DNA of 64,000 nt, taken from Gillisella taibaishanensis (GTDB lineage: Bacteria; Pseudomonadota; Alphaproteobacteria; Rhizobiales; Rhizobiaceae). Positions 16,901 through 25,679 of the stretch are shown here, piece by piece. The stretch spans positions 453,791 to 517,790 of the forward strand of contig NZ_MKIN01000027.1 in assembly GCF_001938985.1 (NCBI RefSeq), given 5' to 3'. Each line of letters starts with the position of its first letter. The stretch's first letter is position 1. The notes beneath the pieces are model-generated. The model worked only from the letters and a program-made list of their open reading frames with translations, did no database searches and was not told where the DNA came from. The position numbers and the translations under genes were made by a program.

Positions 16901-17547
16901 CCCGCATTTATGTGCTTGTCGAAGGGCAGACGGAGGAGACATTCGTCAGCGAGATCTTGGCGCCGCACTATCGACAATCGGGGCGCTATTTAACGCCCAT
17001 CGTCGTCACGACTAGCCCCGGACACAAGGGCGGTGTCACTCGCTATGGGAAGGTGAAACCGCAGATCGACAGGCTTTGCAAGCAGGATGCCGCCGCCTGG
17101 GTCACTACCATGTTCGACCTTTACGCCCTGCCCGCCGATTTCCCAGGAAAGACCGACCCCGCCTACAAACAGTTTTCCAATGGCGCGGACAAAGCCGACT
17201 ATCTGGAGAACAGGCTTTCTGCCGATATCGGCCGTCCACGTTTTGTGGCCAATCTCATCGTCCATGAATTCGAGGCGCTTCTGTTCAGCGATATCGCACC
17301 CTTTGCAACGTGGACGGATGACGACACCGTGCTCAAGCCTCTGCGAGATCTCAGCGCATCGACCCCACCTGAAGAGATTAATGATAGCCCGTCGACAGCC
17401 CCGTCCAAGCGCATCCTTGCGGCGGTGCCTGGGTATCAGAAGACCTTTCACGGCCCGGTCATCGCCAGCGATATCGGCCTTCCCACCATCCGGCAAAAAT
17501 GCCCGCATTTTTCTAGCTGGCTCGATAAGCTGGAAGGGCTGGCGTAG
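16897..17547 (+). CDS. DUF4276 family protein (TOPRIM-like partner)
   Basis: 216 aa, starting MTRIYVLVEGQTEETFVSEI. The VEGQTE motif (E9) resembles the first acidic motif of TOPRIM domains; TMFDLYALP (D74) would be the second, though the classic DxD is not complete. A conserved LIVHEFEALLFSD follows. Overlaps the ATPase stop by 4 bases, so it works with it. Size and motifs fit DUF4276. It may be a nuclease effector controlled by the ATPase; activity is unproven. Followed by a strong terminator, so the pair forms a complete two-gene unit. Confidence 0.82.
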   Translation: MTRIYVLVEGQTEETFVSEILAPHYRQSGRYLTPIVVTTSPGHKGGVTRYGKVKPQIDRLCKQDAAAWVTTMFDLYALPADFPGKTDPAYKQFSNGADKADYLENRLSADIGRPRFVANLIVHEFEALLFSDIAPFATWTDDDTVLKPLRDLSASTPPEEINDSPSTAPSKRILAAVPGYQKTFHGPVIASDIGLPTIRQKCPHFSSWLDKLEGLA

Positions 17548-17587
17548 CAACCTACGCTCGTGCCAATCGGTCAAAGCATTCACGGTG

Positions 17588-17613
17588 AAAGGCGGCAGCA
17601 ATTGCCGCCTTTT
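17588..17613 (+). terminator. Rho-independent terminator after the AAA/DUF4276 pair
   Basis: Perfect 10-bp stem AAAGGCGGCA / TGCCGCCTTT with a 5-base loop (GCAAT), followed by TCTTT. Closes the two-gene unit. Confidence 0.85.
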
Positions 17614-17655
17614 CTTTACCGAGCATTCACGCCCCGGCTTTTGACAGGCCAGCCC

Positions 17656-18093
17656 TCAAGGCTTGAAGAAGCTCATGCCGTCGCCGAGTTTGCAATTATA
17701 GGCGATCACCTCGCCCTTCTGCGTCATCTCGGGCATCGACAGCGTGGTCATGGTGAAACTGACCGTATCGTCGGGCTTCAGCGAATAGCGCAGGAACTGA
17801 TAGATCGGCTTTTTATCCATCGTCGTGATGGTGAAATGCTCGTCCGAAAAGCTGATTGAATTGTCGGGACGAATAAGGAAGGCCGAGATACGGAGGCCGC
17901 CTTTCATCGTTCCCGGCTTTTTCTGATCGTCGGCCGAGGTGCATTTGGTCAAGTCGAGCACGACATTGACGGTTTCGCCCGATGTCAGGGCCGTCTGAAC
18001 CGCGCCAGCGTTTGGCAGCGCCGTGGCGGCGTGACTGGCGAGCGGCATTAGAAACAAACCCAGCCCAATGGCTGGCGCAATGGAATAGTGCAT
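17656..18093 (-). CDS. virK: VirK family exported protein
   Basis: 145 aa from the ATG at 18093 (AGGTGG 7 bases upstream). Signal peptide MHYSIAPAIGLGLFLMPLAS ending HAA, then LTSGETVNVVLDLTKCT and YNCKLGDGMSFF, with two Cys that could form a disulphide. The pattern matches the VirK family first named from the Agrobacterium Ti plasmid but common on rhizobial chromosomes. Function unknown; periplasmic location inferred. Convergent with the DUF4276 terminator. Confidence 0.78.
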   Translation of the reverse strand: MHYSIAPAIGLGLFLMPLASHAATALPNAGAVQTALTSGETVNVVLDLTKCTSADDQKKPGTMKGGLRISAFLIRPDNSISFSDEHFTITTMDKKPIYQFLRYSLKPDDTVSFTMTTLSMPEMTQKGEVIAYNCKLGDGMSFFKP

Positions 18094-18237
18094 ATCGTAT
18101 CCACCTGAAATAACATGAAAACCAGCCCACCCAATAGTGATCGCCAGGCCGGTCGCAATCAACGAACGTGGGCGGGAAATACGATGCTAAATCAACTGCC
18201 GACACCGGGCTTTTTCCTGCCGCCGCAAAACGGCGAC

Positions 18238-18300
18238 GGGAGCGCTTCCGGCATCGTGCGGAAGCGGTTTCGCGTCTGGAAACGCGTTAAAACAGAGAGC
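18238..18300. repeat. Palindromic intergenic repeat
   Basis: CGCTTCCG near 18243 pairs with CGGAAGCG near 18260, followed by a second short hairpin (CGCGT...ACGCG, about 18271-18286). The arrangement resembles rhizobial mosaic elements. It lies downstream of the DUF3857/transglutaminase gene and upstream of virK, both on the minus strand, and could end the former's transcript. Confidence 0.55.
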
Positions 18301-18327
18301 CAGACTATGTAGGCGACGAAATCGTCG

Positions 18328-20217
18328 CTATTCCCCCTGCCCGCCCCGCGTCAAAATCGCGTGCGCATGGCCGGATTTGACGGCGGCGGTCAGAAGTTCG
18401 CGCAGGTCGGGATATTCGGCGGGCGAATAGACCGTCCGATTGCTGATGAAGCTGCGCGTGAGCGTTATCTGCTGGCCCTTCTCCGTCGTCGTGGAGGTCA
18501 CTTCGCTGTCGAAGCGGCCGGCCTTGTTGGCGATATGGACCGGGGCTGGCAGGTGCTTGACGGTGATCCCCTGCGGCAAAGTCCAGGTGAAATGCCATTG
18601 ATTGGAGAACGCATTGAACAGCATCGGGGCGACATGGACGTCGTTGCGGATGCGGTGGGCCAGCGCGGTCAGGCGGTTCGGGTCGAAGCCGCTTTCGAGC
18701 GGCAGGAAAATATCCTGCTCGGAGAGATCGACATAGTTCTGCGCCGTCCAGCGCGCCTTGAGCGTCAGCGGGTCGCGCCAGGTTTCCGGATCATGCAGGC
18801 TCAAGCTGCCGTCGCCCTCCTGATTGTTGTTGGCCAGAAACCGGTGGAGGAAATTATCCTTGCCCTGCTTTTTGATGGAGTTCTCGTAGTCTTCGGCATT
18901 TGCCGGCGAGGCCGAAACCTCCGCCTCGCCCGCGATCGACCCATCCGGCGACAGGGTGAGAGTGGACTCGTTGCGATCCCAGAAAGTTGCCGGCGTCGCG
19001 GGCGGCAACCGTACCGTCCGACTGTTCTTGGCGATCAGAACGGCCTGCTTGCCGCTCAGACCCTCGTCGATCGCTGCGAAGGGCGCCGTCTGGTCGGTCG
19101 GATTGTCGAACACCGCGAAATCCGGCAGGTAGATGATGACGTGGTTGAATTGCCAGGCAATCGGCAACACTGCGGGCGTAAATCGATCGCCCCAGTTGAC
19201 CACGACGCGCTCGGCGCGGATGCCCCTGGCGGCCAGCAGCGCTCGCATCAGCGCCACCTGGTCCTTGCAATCACCATAGCCGTTGTCGATGATCTTGCCG
19301 ACAGGATGCTCGACCCAGCCGTCATTGGGATTGAGGTAAACGGCGGCATAGGCGACGTTTTGCTGGATCCAGTCATGGATCGCCGCCGCAGCATCAAGGC
19401 CTTTCTTATCGCCGGCAATGCTGTCGGCTAGCGCCTTGACCCTTGCCGCATCCTGCGGCGTTGGTGTGGTCTCTGAAGCAGCGAAGATCCGGTTGCCGTA
19501 ATCAGTGAGGCTTTGCAACGTTGTAGCCATAAAGCGCGGCCGAAACTCGCTATTGGCAACAGTGTTATAGCCGATATTCATCGTCGGAATGTCTTTGAAA
19601 TGGGCGGTGATCTCGCGCGAACCGTCCTTGACGGTGTCGGTGGTGATGATGCCGGGATCGGCATGCCATTTGAGCGGCAGCGATGGCGGCAGGGTGATAG
19701 TGACGACGAGATCATCCACTCTGTCACGCCCCGGGCCTTCGAACAGGTTGATGCCGAACATTTCCGGTTGTTTGTGACGGAACGTCCACTGCAGATGTGT
19801 CTCGGCTCCCGGCCCCACCCGCGGGAAGACGACCGTGATCCGCTGTTTGGAATTGAAGCCCGGTTCGTTGGCTGCCTGCGGTGCCGAGCGGGTAAAAATG
19901 TCCTGCGGCCGTACCTCATGGCGGGTGCCGTCAGCATCGGTCACCCAGGCCTCTGTCACCTCAAGGCTTTCGGTATCGGGGGAGAACTCCTCGTAGCTGC
20001 TGGTATCGCCAAGAGTATGTCCAGCGTTCAGTGGCTTGCGGTCTACCGTGTAGACTTCATCATAGGTCAGATCAGCATGAATGATGTGCTCATGACGAGC
20101 ACGATAGGCGTCCTCATCCTCCTCGTCATCGGCAAAGGCCTGGCCGGACCCGGCGACGGACACAAGCACCAGCATCAGTGCCAACCATTTGGCACGCCAT
20201 GGCAGAAGACTCATCAA
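18328..20217 (-). CDS. Exported DUF3857 / transglutaminase-like protein
   Basis: 629 aa (a second ATG follows directly at 20214). Signal peptide ending GSGQAFADD, then a DUF3857 domain (about 45-230, VYTVDRKPLNAGHTLGDTSS ... QWTFRHKQPEMFG) and a transglutaminase-like core (about 265-370) with GYGDCKDQVALM carrying the Cys and WQFNHVIIYLPDFAVFDNP carrying His and Asp. A C-terminal beta-rich region completes it. Such proteins are periplasmic cysteine-protease-like or peptide-processing enzymes of unknown substrate. It is monocistronic. Confidence 0.88.
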   Translation of the reverse strand: MMSLLPWRAKWLALMLVLVSVAGSGQAFADDEEDEDAYRARHEHIIHADLTYDEVYTVDRKPLNAGHTLGDTSSYEEFSPDTESLEVTEAWVTDADGTRHEVRPQDIFTRSAPQAANEPGFNSKQRITVVFPRVGPGAETHLQWTFRHKQPEMFGINLFEGPGRDRVDDLVVTITLPPSLPLKWHADPGIITTDTVKDGSREITAHFKDIPTMNIGYNTVANSEFRPRFMATTLQSLTDYGNRIFAASETTPTPQDAARVKALADSIAGDKKGLDAAAAIHDWIQQNVAYAAVYLNPNDGWVEHPVGKIIDNGYGDCKDQVALMRALLAARGIRAERVVVNWGDRFTPAVLPIAWQFNHVIIYLPDFAVFDNPTDQTAPFAAIDEGLSGKQAVLIAKNSRTVRLPPATPATFWDRNESTLTLSPDGSIAGEAEVSASPANAEDYENSIKKQGKDNFLHRFLANNNQEGDGSLSLHDPETWRDPLTLKARWTAQNYVDLSEQDIFLPLESGFDPNRLTALAHRIRNDVHVAPMLFNAFSNQWHFTWTLPQGITVKHLPAPVHIANKAGRFDSEVTSTTTEKGQQITLTRSFISNRTVYSPAEYPDLRELLTAAVKSGHAHAILTRGGQGE

Positions 20218-20524
20218 GTACCCCCGTTAACTTTATGGCATGATCCTGCCGCCCCGCATCGTATTCAACCAACCACCGTTTGAATGAAAATTTCGTTATG
20301 GACGTGGTTGACAGACTGTCGGCGCAACCTGCCTCCTCTGCCTCTTCCCCATCAATTCCGCTGATCGATCCATTCGCCAAGCTGCTGATTCAGTGGACGA
20401 AATGGACAAATTTGCCGCAGCTGGCCAGCAGAATAGGCTTTCGGTCCTGCTGCATAATTTTCTCCTTGACGTTGCGGAGGCGAGCTTGTCTGTTTGCGCG
20501 CAACACGCATTTCGGAGACTGATC
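20218..20524. other. Intergenic region between divergent genes, no gene seen
   Basis: About 307 bases separating the DUF3857 protein start from the aminotransferase start. It must hold both promoters. In-frame upstream extension of the aminotransferase frame (from 20393) has no ribosome site. I saw no repeat or riboswitch-like structure. Confidence 0.4.
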
Positions 20525-21406
20525 ATGGCCGTCGACACCACACCGCGCACCCCCACCTGGACTTATGTCGATGGCACTTGGCACGAAGGTAATCCGCCGC
20601 TGATCGGGCCGACCTCGCATGCGATGTGGCTGGGCTCGACGGTGTTCGATGGTGCCCGCTGGTTTGACGGCATTGCGCCCGATCTCGACCTGCATTGCCA
20701 GCGCATCAACCGCTCGGCAACCGCCATGCATCTGAAGCCGACCATGAGCGCCGAGGAGATCGAAAGTCTGGCGCGCGAGGGCATCACCAAATTCGACGGC
20801 AAGACCGCCATCTATATCAAGCCGATGTACTGGGCCGAACATGGTGCGCCCGGCTCGGTCGTGGCCCCGGATGCGGACTCGACCCGGTTTGCGCTCTGCC
20901 TGTTCGAGGCGGCGATGAATACGGCCAAGCCGCATAGCCTGACGGTCTCGCCCTATCGGCGCCCGACGCCGGAATGCGCGATGACCGATGCCAAGGCCGG
21001 CAGCCTTTATCCCAATTCCGGCCGGATGATTCTCGAGGCCCGCGCCCGCGGCTTCGACAATGCGCTAGCGCTCGACATGAACGGCAATGTCGCCGAAACC
21101 GCATCGTCGAACGTGTTCATGGTCAAGGACGGCGTGGTCTTAACACCGATCCCCAACCGCACCTTCCTTGCCGGCATCACCCGCTCCCGGGTGATCAACC
21201 TGCTGCGGCAGGCAGGCTTCGAAGTGCAGGAAGTCACCCTGAGCGTCGCAGATTTTCTGGCCGCCGACGAGGTCTTCACCAGCGGCAATTATTCGAAGAT
21301 CGCCCCCGTCTCAAGGCTTGATGGCCGCGACTATCAGGAAGGTCCGGTCGCCCGCAAGGCACTCGACCTTTACATGGACTGGGCTCGCTCGAGCGGCGAT
21401 CTGTAA
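20525..21406 (+). CDS. Class IV aminotransferase (branched-chain amino acid aminotransferase-like)
   Basis: 293 aa starting MAVDTTPRTPTWTYVDGTWH at the ATG at 20525 with GGAG upstream. PLP-dependent fold type IV: FDGARWFDG near the N-terminus, the PLP-binding Lys in MTDAKAGSLYPN, and NVAETASSNVFMVKDG with FLAGITRSRVI for the phosphate-binding region. Normally catalyses transamination of branched-chain 2-oxo acids with glutamate; D-amino acid aminotransferase or aminodeoxychorismate lyase are alternatives in the same fold. No biosynthetic neighbours are present. Confidence 0.9.
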   Translation: MAVDTTPRTPTWTYVDGTWHEGNPPLIGPTSHAMWLGSTVFDGARWFDGIAPDLDLHCQRINRSATAMHLKPTMSAEEIESLAREGITKFDGKTAIYIKPMYWAEHGAPGSVVAPDADSTRFALCLFEAAMNTAKPHSLTVSPYRRPTPECAMTDAKAGSLYPNSGRMILEARARGFDNALALDMNGNVAETASSNVFMVKDGVVLTPIPNRTFLAGITRSRVINLLRQAGFEVQEVTLSVADFLAADEVFTSGNYSKIAPVSRLDGRDYQEGPVARKALDLYMDWARSSGDL

Positions 21407-21441
21407 CAGATCATCCAGTACTCGCAGCCACGATCCGGCTG

Positions 21442-22149
21442 TCAGGTCTGCTTGCCCAGCACGGGCGACAGATCGACGAAATGCCGCGCTGGCTTTTGCG
21501 GATCGACCAGAACCTTCAGCTTGCGGCCCTCGAGCTGGGCCGTCGGGTCGACCCAGATTGGCTCGCTCTGGTAGCGCTGCAGCTGGCCGGTCTGCGGGTC
21601 GGGGCCTTGGGCGACCACTCTGAAGGGGTGCGCGCCGTTGATCTCTACGCTACGATCGAGATAGACATGCAGGAAATCCGCATCGACTGGCCGGCCAAAG
21701 CGTTGCAGCCAGATGCGCTTCCGGTTCCTGGTGATGATGATGACCAGGAACGTGCCGCCGATGATCGCGAACACGAAACCAAGACCTGAAAACAGGCCTG
21801 GCAGGAAATAGCGGCCCCAACCATCGTTGATGACAGCCGAGGACGGCGCTTGCGGATCATAGAGCACGTCAACCTTGTCGCCCTTGGAAAAGCGCGGCGG
21901 GTTGGCGCTGATCGAATCCGCCATTTCCTGGCTTTGGCCATTGGCATCGGTAAATTGCACGATGGCGGTGAAGGTGGTGCCATCATCATCGTGACCACGC
22001 TTGCGGGCGAGATCGGTCACGACGCCTGGCGCATGGATAGCGCGGGCGGCAAACTGGTGGTCGCTGTAAAACAGCCAGCCGCCGGTGACGAGAAAGGCAA
22101 GGCCAATCAATGTGAAGACATAGCCAATCCATGTCATGATCTTGCCCAT
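21442..22149 (-). CDS. DUF3592 membrane protein
   Basis: 235 aa from the ATG at 22149 (AGGAGAG upstream). TM helix at about 5-27 (IGYVFTLIGLAFLVTGGWLF), a DUF3592-type extracytoplasmic beta domain (GVVTDLARKRGHDDDG ... SKGDKVDVLYDPQAPSSAVI), then a second TM helix (LFSGLGFVFAIIGGTFLVII) and a cytoplasmic tail with KLKVLVDPQKPARHFVDLS. Function unknown. Convergent with the aminotransferase. Confidence 0.85.
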   Translation of the reverse strand: MGKIMTWIGYVFTLIGLAFLVTGGWLFYSDHQFAARAIHAPGVVTDLARKRGHDDDGTTFTAIVQFTDANGQSQEMADSISANPPRFSKGDKVDVLYDPQAPSSAVINDGWGRYFLPGLFSGLGFVFAIIGGTFLVIIITRNRKRIWLQRFGRPVDADFLHVYLDRSVEINGAHPFRVVAQGPDPQTGQLQRYQSEPIWVDPTAQLEGRKLKVLVDPQKPARHFVDLSPVLGKQT

Positions 22150-22262
22150 GCTGAAAACTCTCCTGGAAATGACGCAGACTATCTCAGCGGAGATAGGGCG
22201 CTTCTCAAGCCAAGCCAGTTGTTTAGCCATGAAATTTCAGCGAATCAATCAACTGATCCCGG

Positions 22263-23258
22263 TCAGGCGGCCTGGGTTCTCGCGAAGGGAACAAGCATGC
22301 CACGGCCCAGGCTTTTGGCGCGGTAAAGCGCGATATCGGCAGCGCGGGTGAGCTGCGCGGTCTGCGTGCCATGGTCCGGAAACAGGCTATAGCCGAGGCT
22401 GAGCCCGACAAAAAGCCGTTTTCCCTCGAAGAGAACAGGCCTTTCGGTGCAGGCGATCAGACGCTGGGCAAGCCGCTCTGCGCTTAAGCCCGGCGCCTCG
22501 TCGTCGTTGCAGACGAACAGGAATTCGTCGCCGCCAAGCCGTGCGGCGAAGCCATTGTCGCCCAGGACGGCACGAAAGCGACCAGCCAGTTCTCGCAGCA
22601 CCGCATCGCCAGCAGCATGGCCATGCGTATCGTTGATCTCCTTGAACAGGTCGAGATCGCCGATCAGCAAGGCAAAACGACCTTCGCCTGTCCGTGTCAA
22701 AGCAGGTCCACTACGCTCGGCGGCGCCACCGTCCTGCCCAGCACCCTCTTGCGTCTTTGCCGAAGCCTTCGCCGAAATTAGCTGGTCAAGCTGGATTTCG
22801 GCGCTGGCACGGTTGGCAAGCCCGGTCAGATTATCGTGGGTGGCGAGATAGGCCAGCTTTCGCGCGGCAGCGATCTGCTCGGTGATATCCTGCTGCACGG
22901 ACAGGATCATCCGATCCTCGATCAATCGGTCTTCGACTGCGATGATGTGATCGTTGATGTCCAGCTGGAACCGGCAGACGCCACCGTTCTGACGCAAGCG
23001 TTCGACCAATGTGCGGAAATGTTCGACGGGATCGGTGTTCCAGGTGGAAAGGATATCGAGCCGGATGAGATCGTCAAAGCCGAGGGCCGCGGACCATTGT
23101 GCGGCAGGTCCGTGCAAGGCAAGGAACGGTCGGTTCAAAAACAGCGGCGTACCATCCAGACGCAGCAGCCCGACCGCCACGCCCATGTTTTCCATCGCCA
23201 ACGCCATCGCCTCGTTATGCCCAATCTCGATGCGTTGCGAAGCGGTCTTCTCGTCCAT
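22263..23258 (-). CDS. PAS-GGDEF diguanylate cyclase
   Basis: 331 aa with a PAS-like sensor (about 12-130, ending SVQQDITEQIAAARKLAYLA) and a GGDEF domain (about 135-325). THDNLTGLANR and RLGGDEFLFV are intact, so c-di-GMP synthesis is likely. The sequence before GGDEF (LGDNGFAARL) lacks the RxxD inhibitory site. A 30-residue Gly/Ala/Lys-rich insertion follows the first GGDEF helix. Cytoplasmic, since no TM segment is seen. Ribosome site GAGGG before the ATG at 23258. Confidence 0.9.
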   Translation of the reverse strand: MDEKTASQRIEIGHNEAMALAMENMGVAVGLLRLDGTPLFLNRPFLALHGPAAQWSAALGFDDLIRLDILSTWNTDPVEHFRTLVERLRQNGGVCRFQLDINDHIIAVEDRLIEDRMILSVQQDITEQIAAARKLAYLATHDNLTGLANRASAEIQLDQLISAKASAKTQEGAGQDGGAAERSGPALTRTGEGRFALLIGDLDLFKEINDTHGHAAGDAVLRELAGRFRAVLGDNGFAARLGGDEFLFVCNDDEAPGLSAERLAQRLIACTERPVLFEGKRLFVGLSLGYSLFPDHGTQTAQLTRAADIALYRAKSLGRGMLVPFARTQAA

Positions 23259-23478
23259 CGCTTTCCCTCGTTTACGCCTTAAATTTACATCACAGTTGCT
23301 AACCTTTGGTTGTTTTTTTCACGCATATTGTTGCGAGTCACCGATCTGCTGCGGCCCGCAGTTATGGGCTCAAGCTCTCGACGAACTCTTGGGAATTCCC
23401 CTTGCCGCCCGGATAGGCTAATGATCATGGTCTGCGTCCCGCGCAAGGCGCGAAACGGCCGATGCCGCAGGAGAACAG

Positions 23479-23835
23479 ATGCTGGAAACCTCGCCCCCCG
23501 AGATCTTCGACTGCCAGAGCTGCGGTGCCTGTTGCGCCTATCAGGCGGACTGGCCGCGCTTTTCACTGGAAAGCGACGAGCAGCTGGCGGCTATCCCCGA
23601 ACAATTCGTAGCCGCCGACTTGAGCGGCATGAAATTCGACGTCGATGCTTCAGGCAAAGGGCGCTGCGCGGCGCTGACGGGAACGCTTGGCAAACATGTC
23701 GGCTGTGCGGTTTACGCCGTGCGCCCGCAGGTCTGTCGCGACTGCATGCCCGGCGATCCCGAATGTCACATGGCCCGCAAGGCGCTCGGTTTTGCGGTGG
23801 AGGATCTGCCGGATCCGGACGTGTATTACGGCTGA
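23479..23835 (+). CDS. YkgJ-family cysteine cluster protein
   Basis: 118 aa starting MLETSPPEIFDCQSCGACCA, with AGGAGA before the ATG. Eight or more Cys in the pattern CQSCGACC ... C ... GCAVYAVRPQVCRDCMPGDPEC, typical of the UPF0153/YkgJ family, predicted to bind a metal (zinc or an Fe-S cluster). Function unknown. Stands alone between the divergent GGDEF gene and sodB. Confidence 0.88.
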   Translation: MLETSPPEIFDCQSCGACCAYQADWPRFSLESDEQLAAIPEQFVAADLSGMKFDVDASGKGRCAALTGTLGKHVGCAVYAVRPQVCRDCMPGDPECHMARKALGFAVEDLPDPDVYYG

Positions 23836-24006
23836 CACAGGGTTGCTCTATGGCTGGAACATTATACCGTCCAAGGGATTAACCGGAGAAGGAAACTTCA
23901 CAAGAGCGCGTGAATTTGCCATTCGGCAGGTTGCCTCTTGTCCGCCGCACTCCTATGGTCCGGTATCCTACGATTTCCATACTCGATGCCAAGAGGAGAT
24001 TTTATC

Positions 24007-24609
24007 ATGGCTTTCGAACTTCCCGCCCTTCCCTATGCCTACGATGCGCTCGGCCCGTTCATGTCAGCCGAAACGCTGGAATTCCACCACGACAAGCATC
24101 ACCAGGCCTACGTCACCAACGGCAACAATCTGCTGAAGGATTCGGGCCTGGAAGGGCTGTCGCTGGAAGAAGTCGTCAAGCAGTCCTACGGCAAGAATGC
24201 CGGCCTGTTCAACAATGCCGGCCAGCACTACAACCACATCCACTTCTGGAACTGGATGAAGAAGGACGGTGGCGGTAAGAAGCTGCCCGGCAAGCTCGAA
24301 GCCGCAATCGCTTCCGACCTCGGCGGTTACGACAAGTTCAAGGCTGATTTCGTCGCCGCTGGCACCACCCAGTTCGGCTCCGGCTGGGCCTGGCTCTCCG
24401 TCAAGGACGGCAAGCTCGAGATCTCCAAGACCCCGAACGGCGAAAACCCGCTGGTTCATGGCGCTTCGCCGATCCTCGGCGTCGATGTATGGGAACATTC
24501 CTACTATATCGACTACCGCAATGCGCGCCCGAAATACCTGGAAGCCTTCGTCGACAGCCTGATCAACTGGGATTATGTGGCTGAAATGTACGAAGCCGCA
24601 ACCAAGTAA
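24007..24609 (+). CDS. sodB: Fe superoxide dismutase
   Basis: 200 aa, starting MAFELPALPYAYDALGPFMS, with AGAGGAGA before the ATG. Metal ligands lie in FHHDKHHQAYV (H27), HYNHIHFWNW and DVWEHSYYIDYRN (Asp and His). GAGTTQFGSGWAWL-like and active-site Gln positioning (LFNNAGQHYNH) point to iron rather than manganese as cofactor, though cambialistic enzymes exist. Cytoplasmic, detoxifies superoxide. Followed by a clear terminator. Confidence 0.95.
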   Translation: MAFELPALPYAYDALGPFMSAETLEFHHDKHHQAYVTNGNNLLKDSGLEGLSLEEVVKQSYGKNAGLFNNAGQHYNHIHFWNWMKKDGGGKKLPGKLEAAIASDLGGYDKFKADFVAAGTTQFGSGWAWLSVKDGKLEISKTPNGENPLVHGASPILGVDVWEHSYYIDYRNARPKYLEAFVDSLINWDYVAEMYEAATK

Positions 24610-24632
24610 ATCGACGATTTATCGTCAGATCG

Positions 24633-24665
24633 AAGCCCGGCCGCATCGCGCGCCGGGCTTTTTCG
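24633..24665 (+). terminator. Rho-independent terminator of sodB
   Basis: Stem AAGCCCGG (24633-24640) / CCGGGCTT (24653-24660) with a 12-base loop, then TTTCGTTTT. Confidence 0.85.
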
Positions 24666-24699
24666 TTTTAATGGATGATGTGATCGGAGCCTTAGACAG

Positions 24700-25173
24700 A
24701 TGATTGATTTCGCAGCCATGTCCGAGGACGACTATCGCCGCTATCTGAATTATTTCGTTCCGGACTACGCCGCCGAAATCGTGTCGAACTTCGGTTGCAG
24801 CGAGCCGGATGCGGTTGAAAGGGCAAAGCACGAGATCTCTGACATGCTGCCGCATGGACCGCAAACGCCCGGCCAGACGCTGCGCTGCATCGTGGACACC
24901 ACGCTAAATCAGTCGATAGGCTATCTCTGGTATCGGCCGGATGAGGCGGCACAACAGGTTTTCATTCTGGATTTTTATATCTTTCCTGCCCATCGCGGCA
25001 AAGGCCAAGGCAAACAAGCGCTTACGGCCCTGCAGGCCCAGCTTGCGACAGCAGGATATCGAGAGATCAGGCTCCGGGTCGCAGCAGATAACGACAGCGC
25101 CCGTCACGTCTACGAGACCAGCGGCTTTCGCGTTACGGGCTTCAACATGGCAAAGCAGATCGGTGGTTCGTGA
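24700..25173 (+). CDS. GNAT family N-acetyltransferase
   Basis: 157 aa. GNAT core in the second half: FILDFYIFPAHRGKGQGKQA (acetyl-CoA-binding R-G-x-G-x-G/A loop) then AADNDSARHVYETSGFRVTG. Substrate unknown. The ribosome site is weak (GGAG 11 bases upstream). Convergent with the HxlR gene, whose stop lies 5 bases away. Confidence 0.87.
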   Translation: MIDFAAMSEDDYRRYLNYFVPDYAAEIVSNFGCSEPDAVERAKHEISDMLPHGPQTPGQTLRCIVDTTLNQSIGYLWYRPDEAAQQVFILDFYIFPAHRGKGQGKQALTALQAQLATAGYREIRLRVAADNDSARHVYETSGFRVTGFNMAKQIGGS

Positions 25174-25177
25174 TCGC

Positions 25178-25639
25178 CTATTTTCTGGCCGTCTTGTCAA
25201 AGGTGTCGCGCGCGGAAGCAATGGAGGCATAATTGTCAAAGGCCCAGTTGCCGAGCGCCTCGATGGGCTGGCGCAGCGAATGGCCGAGATCGGTCAACTC
25301 GTAGTCCACTCTTGGCGGAATCGTCGGAAAGACGGTGCGCTTGACCAGCCCGTCGCGCTCCAGGCCACGCAGGGTCAGCGTGAGCATGCGCTGGGAAATG
25401 GTGCCCACCTGGCGCTTCAGCTCGTTGAAGCGCTGCGGGCCGTGGGCCAGCGTCATCACGATCAGCACGCTCCACTTGTCGCCGACGCGGGCGAGCACGC
25501 TGTTGACGGCTTCGCAGCTGCTACGCTTATGTCCGCCCGAAATCGCCACATCGGGGGCCGATGTGGGTTCTGATGCGGTTACATCGATGTGCCCGAGTTC
25601 CAACAGTGTGCCTCCTTGCGCCGAGATTCCAGTTACCAT
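25178..25639 (-). CDS. HxlR-family (YodB-type) transcriptional regulator
   Basis: 153 aa from the ATG at 25639 (MVTGISAQGG). The HxlR winged helix follows RSSCEAVNSVLARVGDKWSV, with FNELKRQVGTISQRMLTLTL as recognition region and FPTIPPRVDYELTDLG as wing. The conserved Cys (SSCEAV) is the redox or electrophile-sensing residue in several members. Divergent from the azoreductase with only 40 bases between starts, the classic regulator/target layout for quinone or diamide stress. A longer start at 25687 would overlap the azoreductase. Confidence 0.92.
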   Translation of the reverse strand: MVTGISAQGGTLLELGHIDVTASEPTSAPDVAISGGHKRSSCEAVNSVLARVGDKWSVLIVMTLAHGPQRFNELKRQVGTISQRMLTLTLRGLERDGLVKRTVFPTIPPRVDYELTDLGHSLRQPIEALGNWAFDNYASIASARDTFDKTARK

Positions 25640-25679
25640 AAGTGTCTCGGTATCGAATTTATACCACAAGGAAAGGTCG

